Source of the DNA: Chloroflexota bacterium
GTDB taxonomy: Bacteria > Chloroflexota > Dehalococcoidia > Lucifugimonadales > UBA1127
NCBI GenBank assembly: GCA_028873745.1
Contig: JAPPNT010000084.1
Location: 6,385 to 25,746 of the forward strand
DNA length: 19,362 nt
Direction of reading: 5' to 3'
Shown: piece after piece, positions 1-9,101 of the stretch
Position numbering within the stretch: the first letter of the stretch is position 1
Layout: each line of letters begins with the position of its first letter
Made by a program: the position numbers and the translations under genes
Notes under the pieces: model-generated
Databases searched by the model: none
Told to the model about the DNA's origin: nothing
The model's input: the letters and a program-made list of their open reading frames with translations, nothing else

Positions 1-2
1 AT

Positions 3-50
3 GTGGGATTTCCCGTGGGCATGCCCAAGATCATCCGCGGTACACGTTGA
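3..50 (+). CDS. possible 3' end of upstream gene (rpoB?), partial
   Basis: An open frame enters from the left edge and stops at TGA 48-50, giving a 15-residue tail that ends GMPKIIRGTR. In nearly all bacteria rpoB lies directly upstream of rpoC, and a 26-nt gap to the rpoC start would fit that operon. The tail is too short to recognise. The other two plus frames are also open from the edge (stops at 58-60 and 70-72), so both the frame and the identity are guesses from context. Confidence 0.35.
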   Translation: MGFPVGMPKIIRGTR

Positions 51-76
51 ACAGGAATTGAAGGGAGAGTGAGCGA

Positions 77-4330
<4,254 letters not shown>

Positions 4331-4367
4331 GCTCCACGTTACCGGAGGCCAGTGGGAATCCCCAAGA

Positions 4368-4402
4368 GTACCCGCCCACGGCAGACCGCAGTGGGCGGGT
4401 AC
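4368..4402 (+). terminator. strong 12-bp hairpin downstream of rpoC
   Basis: GTACCCGCCCAC (4368-4379) is a perfect inverted repeat of GTGGGCGGGTAC (4391-4402) across an 11-nt loop. It begins 38 nt after the rpoC stop. No T-tract follows, so it could be a rho-assisted or incomplete terminator, an RNA processing site, or an attenuator in front of the next gene. The next gene's likely start (4439) lies just beyond it. Confidence 0.6.
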
Positions 4403-4438
4403 ATGCGCCGCGAAGCCGCGGACGGAAACGGAGGGCAT

Positions 4439-5245
4439 GTGCCGACCCTCTACATCGCTGGCGACGCCCCAGGCGTTGGGGTCACCGCAGCCGCTGCGGG
4501 CCTCGCGACTCTGTTGGAAGGCGTCAACGGCGCGCCGTCCGTCGAGGAGTTGCCCAGTCTCGACAACGCCAATGCGGGCGAGCCGGACGCGCGAGTCCTG
4601 CTTGTAAGTAGTCCGGCCTCCGCCAACCCTTCACAGGCAGCGTCGGCCCTCGGCGACCGGCTCATGGGCGTCATCATCAATGCCGTCCCGGACTCCGGCC
4701 GGCACGCCGTTCTGACGACCACCGTGCCGTCGTTCCAGGAGCAGGGCATTCCGGTGCTGGGCATCGTGCCCGAGGACCGCCGCATGCTGGCGCCGACGGT
4801 GCGCGACGTCAGCGAACACCTCGGTGCGGAGTGCATCAACCTTGGAGAACTGGACGAGCCGGACGCGGCGCTGGACGCGCTGGTGGAACACTTCATGCTC
4901 GGGGGACTGTTTCTGGACACCGGCGTCTACGTCTTCGAGCGCCGGGAGCAGAAGGCCGTCATCGTGCGCGGCGACCGTCCAGACCTGCAGATGGCTGCAC
5001 TGGAGACCTCGACCGTCTGCCTCGTCCTGACCGAGGGCCAGTTGCCGGTCCAGTACATCGTCCACCACGCTGCCCTGAACCAGGTGCCGATGCTGCTGGT
5101 CAACAAGCCCACGCTGGAGACCATGGAAGCGTTGCACACCGTCGGCGAGCGGTCGAGCGCCCCCAGCACCCACAAGGCACGCCGGTTTGGCGAGCTCCTC
5201 TCGGCGCACTGCGACCTCGCGCCCCTTGCCGGGGCAGCCGCCTAG
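4439..5245 (+). CDS. DRTGG-domain protein with degenerate P-loop (AAA_26/BioD-like N-terminus)
   Basis: 268 aa. The N-terminal half resembles the P-loop domain of dethiobiotin-synthetase-like proteins and of the N-terminal region of long phosphotransacetylases. The motif at residues 8-16 reads GDAPGVGVT, so the nucleotide-binding Lys of GxxxxGK(T/S) is Val15. Residues about 155-240 are a DRTGG domain, with GDRPDLQMAAL at 178-188 followed by a strand ending LTEG and a VPMLLV strand. Such stand-alone proteins are thought to be regulatory or ligand-binding; the substrate is unknown. I chose GTG 4439, with GGAGGG ending 3 nt upstream, because the fold begins there. An in-frame GTG at 4352, also preceded by GGAGG, would add 29 unlikely residues encoded across the hairpin. 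The stop codon directly abuts that of the convergent tag gene. Confidence 0.8.
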   Translation: MPTLYIAGDAPGVGVTAAAAGLATLLEGVNGAPSVEELPSLDNANAGEPDARVLLVSSPASANPSQAASALGDRLMGVIINAVPDSGRHAVLTTTVPSFQEQGIPVLGIVPEDRRMLAPTVRDVSEHLGAECINLGELDEPDAALDALVEHFMLGGLFLDTGVYVFERREQKAVIVRGDRPDLQMAALETSTVCLVLTEGQLPVQYIVHHAALNQVPMLLVNKPTLETMEALHTVGERSSAPSTHKARRFGELLSAHCDLAPLAGAAA

Positions 5246-5833
5246 CTACGCCTCCCGCGGCTCCCGAATGCACCCCGTGATGTGGTCGTTGACCATGCCC
5301 GCCGATTGCATGAAGGCGTAGCAGATCACGGACCCCGCAAACTTGAACCCTCGCCGCTTCAGGTCCGCCGCCATCGCGTCCGACTCCGGCGACCGGGCAG
5401 GCGTGTTTTCCCACGTCAGCACCCCAGCCCTCCGCAGCGTCTGATGTCCCGTGAAACTCCAGATATAGGCGTCGAAGGAGCCAAACTCCGCCTGCACCTC
5501 GAGGAACCGCTGCGCGTTGGTGATGAAGGCGTCGACTTTCTGCCGGTTGCGGACGATGCCTGGGTCGGCCAGCAGCCGCGCACGGTCGGCGTCGATGTAC
5601 GCGGCGATCTTCACCGCGTCGAAGTCGTCGAAGGCGGCGCGGTAGGCATCGCGCTTGTGGAGGATAGTCCGCCAGGAGAGGCCGGCCTGTGCGCCGTCGA
5701 GCAGGAGGAACTCGAGGAGTTTGCGGTCGTCGTGCAACGGGACGCCCCACTCCTCATCGTGGTAGCGCGCCATGAGCGGGTCGTCCGGCCCGCCGAAGCA
5801 GCGAACGACCCGCTCTTCATTGCCCGCCGTCAT
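5246..5833 (-). CDS. tag: DNA-3-methyladenine glycosylase I
   Basis: Base-excision repair enzyme that removes 3-methyladenine from alkylated DNA; helix-hairpin-helix family, cytoplasmic. At 195 aa it is close to the usual 185-190. The N-terminal RCFG and YHDEEWGVP motifs and the downstream QAGLSW motif are present. The four zinc-snap ligands are intact as Cys12, His25, His184 and Cys188, equivalent to Cys4, His17, His175 and Cys179 of E. coli Tag. The residue before GAQAGLSW is Asp46 where E. coli has Glu38, a conservative change at a base-recognition position. The gene starts 9 nt after the osmC stop and is almost certainly co-transcribed with it, pairing alkylation and peroxide defence. A GGAG lies upstream within the end of osmC. 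Confidence 0.95.
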   Translation of the reverse strand: MTAGNEERVVRCFGGPDDPLMARYHDEEWGVPLHDDRKLLEFLLLDGAQAGLSWRTILHKRDAYRAAFDDFDAVKIAAYIDADRARLLADPGIVRNRQKVDAFITNAQRFLEVQAEFGSFDAYIWSFTGHQTLRRAGVLTWENTPARSPESDAMAADLKRRGFKFAGSVICYAFMQSAGMVNDHITGCIREPREA

Positions 5834-5842
5834 TGGGAGCGC

Positions 5843-6283
5843 CTACTCCAGCGTCGCCTCGACGCTGAGCTCGACGTTGCCCTTGAGCGCCTGCGAGATT
5901 GGGCAGCCGTCCTTTGCCGCCTCCGCCGTCTCCACGAACTTGGCCGCGTCGATGCCCTCCACCTGACCGCTGACCTTCAGCGCGCTGGACACAACCTTGA
6001 AGCCGGCGTCCACACGGTCGAACGTTACGGTGGCGCTGACTTCAAGCTTGGTGGGCGGCGTCCCGCCCAGGTTGAGCATATGCGAGAAGGCCATGGCGTA
6101 GCAGCTCGCGTGGGCCGCCGCCACCAGCTCTTCCGGGCTCGTCTTGCCTTCAGGGCCCTCCGTGCGGGACGCCCAGGTGACGGGGAGTCCGTTGACGGCG
6201 CTGCTGGTCACCTCATTGATCGTGCCGTTGCCATCCACAAGGGCGCCGGTCCAGGTTACTTGGGCCTCTCTAACCGCTGCCAT
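5843..6283 (-). CDS. OsmC/Ohr-family thiol peroxidase
   Basis: 146 aa, first gene of a two-gene unit with tag. Proteins of this family reduce organic or inorganic hydroperoxides with a pair of reactive cysteines. The peroxidatic Cys61 lies in the hallmark SPEELVAAAHASC helix, and the resolving Cys127 lies in GCPIS. Arg40 and the nearby Glu residues fit the active-site triad. The length and the NGLPVTWASR segment fit the OsmC branch better than Ohr. Both cysteines are ordinary Cys codons, unlike the neighbouring redox genes. The start is fixed by GGGAGGA at 6291-6297, 7 nt upstream. A promoter and an inverted repeat lie in the 100 nt upstream. Because the glutaredoxin/FTR genes lie just upstream on the same strand, the peroxidase may be one of their clients; that is inference. 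Confidence 0.93.
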   Translation of the reverse strand: MAAVREAQVTWTGALVDGNGTINEVTSSAVNGLPVTWASRTEGPEGKTSPEELVAAAHASCYAMAFSHMLNLGGTPPTKLEVSATVTFDRVDAGFKVVSSALKVSGQVEGIDAAKFVETAEAAKDGCPISQALKGNVELSVEATLE

Positions 6284-6339
6284 TGGTCATTCCTCCCGGC
6301 GTATTTCGATGTTTCGCCTTCCCGCGCACCATACCTCGA

Positions 6340-6357
6340 CCATAGTTCAAGCTATGG
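6340..6357 (-). promoter_or_regulatory. inverted repeat in osmC leader, possible operator
   Basis: CCATAG and CTATGG flank a 6-nt spacer (TTCAAG). The repeat sits about 10-25 nt downstream of the predicted start of transcription of osmC, a position where a repressor such as a MarR/OhrR-type peroxide sensor could block elongation. No regulator gene is in the window. It is weak evidence on its own. Confidence 0.35.
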
Positions 6358-6372
6358 AGCAGGGTCACCGGC

Positions 6373-6378
6373 ATTATA
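6373..6378 (-). promoter_or_regulatory. -10 element of the osmC-tag promoter
   Basis: On the minus strand the hexamer is TATAAT, a perfect sigma-70-type -10, in the context TGCGGTATAATG. The best -35 candidate 17 nt upstream is poor (GTTTCC). Transcription would start near 6366, leaving a leader of about 80 nt before the osmC ATG. The same TGCGGTAYAATG context recurs at 15306-15317. Confidence 0.6.
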
Positions 6379-6491
6379 CCGCAACGGGCGAGAGAGGAAA
6401 CCGTGGAGTTGAGGGGCAAGCACCGCCACACGCCGCCTTTGTCCCGGGCAGCCCGTGCCGGTGCAATGTCGTTGTCCAGCCGAGAGGTCAG

Positions 6492-6520
6492 CGGCCGGCG
6501 GAAAGATGTTCCGCCAGCCG
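6492..6520 (-). terminator. 12-bp hairpin after the glutaredoxin gene
   Basis: On the minus strand CGGCUGGCGGAA pairs with UUCCGCCGGCCG around a 5-nt loop (CATCT), with a single G-U pair. It begins 14 nt after the glutaredoxin stop and precedes the osmC promoter, so it is well placed to end the tRNA-Glu/FTR/glutaredoxin transcript. No U-tract follows, so intrinsic termination is not certain. I see no gene in 6379-6534. Confidence 0.55.
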
Positions 6521-6534
6521 TGTGAATCGCGACG

Positions 6535-6780
6535 CTACTCTGCGCCCGCAGCCGCCAGCGCGGCGTCGATCTGGGCCGTGCTGTAGCCGACGATGCGCTC
6601 TTCGCCGATCACCGTGACCGGCGTCGTGCGGTAGCCCATCTCCAGCAGGGTCGTGAGCGCCTCACGGTCCTCGGAGACGTTCCGCTCCGTGAATGAGATC
6701 CCCTTGCGTGAAAGGTACACTTTCACCATGTGGCAGGGGCCTCAGCCGGCCGACGTATATACCTGAATCTGGCTGTCCAT
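6535..6780 (-). CDS. selenocysteine-containing glutaredoxin (UGPC active site)
   Basis: 81 aa if the TGA at 6742-6744 (codon 13) is read as selenocysteine. Glutaredoxins are thioredoxin-fold proteins that reduce disulfides through a CxxC pair. Here the N-terminus reads MDSQIQVYTSAG, then TGA, then GPCHMVKVYLSRKG, so the first active-site Cys of CGPC is replaced and Cys16 is retained. The cis-Pro loop (TTPVTVIG) and the following GYS...IDAAL helix are intact. A strong AGGAGG at 6789-6794 lies 8 nt before ATG 6780, proving that translation starts upstream of the TGA. A truncated call from the Met at 6729 would lack the first strand and the active site. A SECIS-like hairpin follows at 6708-6726. 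The start is 12 nt after the FTR stop, and the binding site overlaps that stop, so coupled translation with FTR is likely. The stop is TAG. Confidence 0.9.
6708..6726 (-). promoter_or_regulatory. SECIS-like stem-loop for the glutaredoxin UGA
   Basis: GUGAAAG pairs perfectly with CUUUCAC around the 5-nt loop UGUAC. The loop starts after 22 nt downstream of the UGA and has G in its second position. A lower helix (CCCCU and GC against GC, a bulged A, and AGGGG) can extend it toward the UGA. This matches the bacterial SECIS pattern of a short apical loop with an early G at a distance of about 16-37 nt. Confidence 0.75.
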
Positions 6781-6792
6781 GGTCACCCCCTC

Positions 6793-7230
6793 CTAGGACT
6801 GCTCACGGCCTCGCTCCTGGCGCCGCCGCTCGTTGAACTCCCGCTTGCCTCCGGTCTCCTCGAAGAGCTCCTGGCCCAGCGGGACGGCCTCGCCGATTGT
6901 CTGGACGGCCTCCCCGTCCTCCATGTACTTGCGAAGAAACTCTTCGCTCACAAAGAACATTCATATGCAGAAGCCATCGCGTTCGATGTCCTCGTGATGA
7001 CGTTCGCAGGGGCAGATTTTCTTGCGGTCCTCGACGGGATCGCCGCTCAGCGGCATTCAGGGACAATAACGGTAGCCGTATGTGCGCTCGTTCTCCGCCA
7101 GCCCCTGCTGCACGACCTCGACGACGTCCCGCTCCGGGAAGAACTCGTACGGGCCGCGCGCCACGTAGCGCTCCGAAAACTTGACGGCCCGTTCGAACGC
7201 TTCTTCCTGGGTCAGCTTCCGCTTCTGCAT
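6793..7230 (-). CDS. ferredoxin:thioredoxin reductase catalytic subunit with two selenocysteines
   Basis: 145 aa when TGA codons 58 (7057-7059) and 90 (6961-6963) are read as selenocysteine (U). FTR catalytic chains pass ferredoxin electrons through a [4Fe-4S] cluster to an adjacent disulfide that reduces thioredoxin or glutaredoxin. The N-terminal helices (FPERDVVEVVQQGLAENERTYG) and the YGYRYCP segment are typical. The Cys pattern is C56-P-U58, C73-P-C75, C88-I-U90. Aligned with spinach FTR, the cluster ligands Cys55, 74, 76 and 85 are kept as Cys56, 73, 75 and 88. The redox pair Cys57 and Cys87 become U58 and U90. The C-terminal tail of about 55 residues is charged. The start is ATG 7230, 8 nt after the previous stop, with a modest AGGTG site; the stop is TAG. 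Each UGA is followed by a SECIS-like hairpin. Alternatives are a decayed gene or sequencing error, both unlikely given the placement. Confidence 0.88.
6931..6947 (-). promoter_or_regulatory. SECIS-like stem-loop for FTR UGA at codon 90
   Basis: GCGAAG pairs perfectly with CUUCGC around the 5-nt loop AGUUU. The loop starts after 19 nt downstream of the UGA and carries G in its second position, as in bacterial SECIS elements. It lies within the coding region for residues following U90. Confidence 0.7.
7024..7043 (-). promoter_or_regulatory. SECIS-like stem-loop for FTR UGA at codon 58
   Basis: GCGAUCC pairs with GGACCGC (one internal A-C mismatch) around the 6-nt loop CGUCGA. The loop starts after 20 nt downstream of the UGA, with G in its second position. 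A competing GCCGC/GCGGC hairpin closer to the UGA has its loop only 7 nt away, too near to serve. This is the weakest of the three hairpins. Confidence 0.6.
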
Positions 7231-7238
7231 CCCCGCAC

Positions 7239-7583
7239 CTACGCCCGGCTCGGCGACGGCCCCAGCCGCATCCGCGTGTGCATCTCGCACGACATGCTTG
7301 CGAACGCCTGCTGCTGCTTCACGAGGCGGTCCACCAGTGACGGCAATGCCGCCTCGACTTCTGCGATTGTCTTTTCGCGCGCCACCTCGATGCTCAGGAG
7401 CGCGCTCGTCCCGCACTCGCACCGGGCGGCAAAGAACACCTTCCGGAACCCGGGGTTGGCCGACAGGTCCATCTTGAAGCCCGGCAGAGGCGTGAGCCCT
7501 GAATCCGCGGGAAGCGCCCCCCGGATCAGGTCCCTGATCTGCTGAGTCGCCGACTGCTCGTCCGCGGTCGTAGGAAGTGGCAT
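7239..7583 (-). CDS. small conserved-looking protein with C-x-C and C-x2-H motifs
   Basis: 114 aa; I do not recognise the family. The N-terminal 40 residues look flexible (MPLPTTADEQSATQQIRDLI). A compact region follows with FFAARCECGTSALLSIEVA at residues 50-68 and a predicted helix (EVEAALPSLVDRLVKQQQ). The last motif is SCEMHTRMRLG. Cys55, Cys57, Cys99 and His102 could form a metal-binding or redox site. The start ATG 7583 has AGGGG 7 nt upstream and lies 20 nt after the tRNA. The gene ends with TAG 8 nt before FTR, so translation with FTR is probably linked. Context suggests a partner of the FTR/glutaredoxin pair, for example an electron donor or scaffold. That role is inference only. Confidence 0.7.
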   Translation of the reverse strand: MPLPTTADEQSATQQIRDLIRGALPADSGLTPLPGFKMDLSANPGFRKVFFAARCECGTSALLSIEVAREKTIAEVEAALPSLVDRLVKQQQAFASMSCEMHTRMRLGPSPSRA

Positions 7584-7603
7584 CTGGAAACCCCTGCGGA
7601 AGT

Positions 7604-7680
7604 TGGTGGCGCATACGGGATTCGAACCCGTGGTCTCCGCCTTGAGAGGGCGGTGTCCTTGGCCGCTAGACGAATGCGCC
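7604..7680 (-). tRNA. tRNA-Glu(CTC)
   Basis: A full cloverleaf on the minus strand: acceptor GGCGCAT pairs with ATGCGCC, the D-arm is closed by GTC/GAC, the anticodon stem is CCGCC/GGCGG with loop CTCTCAA, and the T-arm is ACGGG-TTCGAAT-CCCGT. The anticodon CTC reads GAG. The discriminator is A and the CCA end is encoded (7604-7606). It is 77 nt with CCA and has no variable-arm extension. It leads the transcription unit that includes the FTR and glutaredoxin genes. Confidence 0.97.
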
Positions 7681-7712
7681 ACGCGCTTCGGCCAATCTGG
7701 AATGCCACCTTG

Positions 7713-7718
7713 AGTATA
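7713..7718 (-). promoter_or_regulatory. -10 element upstream of tRNA-Glu
   Basis: On the minus strand the hexamer is TATACT (5 of 6 to consensus). Transcription would start near 7706, about 26 nt before the mature tRNA. The -35 is poor (TGGCAT at 17-nt spacing). This may drive the whole unit tRNA, C-x-C protein, FTR and glutaredoxin. I see no gene in 7719-7921; it holds only this promoter and the divergent one. Confidence 0.45.
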
Positions 7719-7921
7719 GCCCATCCCTCCGCCATATGCCACTTGTTCACAAACGCGGAGATCGAGGGTCCCCCGCCCGCCAACGAGCTGCACATTCCGG
7801 CGTCCGCGGCCGAATTCGCTCGCAGGATGTCACACGCGAGCCTCTCGGCCCATGCCCCGACAGTGTCAGGGATGGCGCGGAGTCGAGCGGCAATACCCAC
7901 GGCGCCATGAGGGACTTCGCC

Positions 7922-7950
7922 TTGACACCCAACAGGGCGCCCGATAGCAT
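7922..7950 (+). promoter_or_regulatory. promoter of the prenyltransferase-hpn operon
   Basis: A perfect TTGACA -35 (7922-7927), a 17-nt spacer, and TAGCAT as -10 (7945-7950). Transcription would start near 7957, giving a leader of about 35 nt to GTG 7993. It diverges from the tRNA-Glu promoter about 200 nt away. Confidence 0.65.
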
Positions 7951-7992
7951 TCCTAGCTACATCACCCCGCTCCCATTGAGGTGCACTTCTCC

Positions 7993-9051
7993 GTGCCGGA
8001 ACAGGCAAACCCCGCCGAAAATGTGACGTCACCAGAGTACCTCGGCAAGTACCAGGCTCTGGTGCATGACGCCCTGCGCGATTGCCTCGCCTCCCCCGAT
8101 ACGCCCCTCGGCACCATGCTCCGCTATCACATGGGATTCGAGTCCCCCGAAGGCGAACCGCAGGAGTCCGTCGCCGGCAAGCGACTGCGGCCTGCCCTCT
8201 GCCTCTACGTCTGCGAGGCCGTCGGCGGCGCCGTCGAGGACGCCCTCCCCGCAGCCGCGGCGCTCGAGCTCATCCACAACTTCTCACTCATCCATGACGA
8301 CATCCAGGACCAGGACCTAGAGCGGCGCGGGCGCGCGACTGTCTGGTCCATCTGGGGCAAGTCCAGCGGCATCGTCGCCGGCAACGCGCTACGCACCGTC
8401 GCCGACTCCACGCTCTACCTGCTGCGACAGTCCGACGCGCCGCCGGCCGCCGCCCTCGAGGTCGTGCAGACCCTGACCGCCCGCTGCCTCGAGCTCGTCG
8501 AGGGGCAGCGCATGGACCTGAACTTCGAGTCCCGGCTGGACGTCGGCCCGGACGAGTACCTCGACATGGTTTCGCGCAAGACCGGCGCCCTCGTCGAGGC
8601 CGCGATGCACATGGGCGCGCTGCTCGGTGGCGCGACGGCCGCGCAGGTCGAGCGTCTCGCGCGCTGCGGCCGCCTGCTCGGCCTGACTTTCCAGGCCCGC
8701 GACGATGTTCTCGGCATCTGGGGCGACCCTGCCCTGATGGGCAAGGCCACGGGCGCGGACATCCGCCGCCGCAAGAAGTCGCTGCCCGTCCTGTTCGGCT
8801 TCTCCGGCACGACGGGCGCCGGCCGCGAGCGCCTCGAGCAACTGTACAGGGCGGACGACGAGATGGACGACGAGGACGTCGCCGCCGTCATGGGCATTCT
8901 CGACGCGGCCAACGCCGAGGAGTCGGCGCAGTCGGTCGCCGAGGACAAGGGGACGCTGGCCATGGATGAGGCGCGCGCCGCCGGGATCCCGGAGGAAGCA
9001 GTCCAGGAACTGCACGACCTCGCCCACTTCTTCGCGCACCGCGCCTTCTAG
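7993..9051 (+). CDS. polyprenyl diphosphate synthase (FPP/GGPP synthase type)
   Basis: 352 aa trans-prenyltransferase that condenses IPP with allylic diphosphates. The first aspartate-rich motif is HDDIQDQD at residues 101-108. The second, DDVLGIWGD at 237-245, is followed by a RRRKKSLPVL segment. The second motif has the DDxLGIWGD form seen in actinobacterial IdsA-like enzymes rather than DDILD. Product length cannot be read with confidence. Its place just before hpnCDE suggests it provides farnesyl diphosphate for squalene. I chose GTG 7993 because GAGGTG at 7978-7983 lies 9 nt upstream. The in-frame GTG at 7981 would overlap that site and add 4 residues. The closest promoter is at 7922-7950. 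Confidence 0.9.
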   Translation: MPEQANPAENVTSPEYLGKYQALVHDALRDCLASPDTPLGTMLRYHMGFESPEGEPQESVAGKRLRPALCLYVCEAVGGAVEDALPAAAALELIHNFSLIHDDIQDQDLERRGRATVWSIWGKSSGIVAGNALRTVADSTLYLLRQSDAPPAAALEVVQTLTARCLELVEGQRMDLNFESRLDVGPDEYLDMVSRKTGALVEAAMHMGALLGGATAAQVERLARCGRLLGLTFQARDDVLGIWGDPALMGKATGADIRRRKKSLPVLFGFSGTTGAGRERLEQLYRADDEMDDEDVAAVMGILDAANAEESAQSVAEDKGTLAMDEARAAGIPEEAVQELHDLAHFFAHRAF

Positions 9052-9101
9052 CGGCTCGGACGCCGGTTGCGCCGGGTATCCCTTTGGGCCACACTGGTGC
9101 T

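Noticed and set aside
5282..6412. 376-codon plus-strand frame opposite tag and osmC
   Set aside because: Antisense shadow; the minus-strand proteins are unmistakable.
6420..6464. Inverted repeat GCACCG/CGGTGC with a long interior between the glutaredoxin gene and the osmC promoter
   Set aside because: Only 6 bp with a 33-nt interior; expected by chance in GC-rich DNA.
6961..7059. TGA codons in FTR and glutaredoxin as evidence of a reassigned genetic code
   Set aside because: Five other genes in the window (hpnD, hpnE, NUDIX, dehydrogenase, epimerase) end in TGA at the expected length, several in ATGA overlaps, so TGA is a normal stop.
6803..7066. 87-codon minus-strand frame and a 271-codon plus-strand frame (6730-7545) over the FTR region
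   Set aside because: Arg/Gly-rich or repetitive translations without domains. The FTR and C-x-C reading frames explain the region.
6535..7230. FTR and glutaredoxin as decaying pseudogenes or assembly errors
   Set aside because: All three TGAs fall exactly on redox Cys codons, there are no frameshifts or other stops, ribosome binding sites and spacing are intact, and SECIS-like hairpins follow. Random decay would not choose only these sites.
7239..7793. Longer version of the C-x-C protein reaching to 7793
   Set aside because: The extension reads straight through tRNA-Glu; the ATG at 7583 has a good ribosome binding site.
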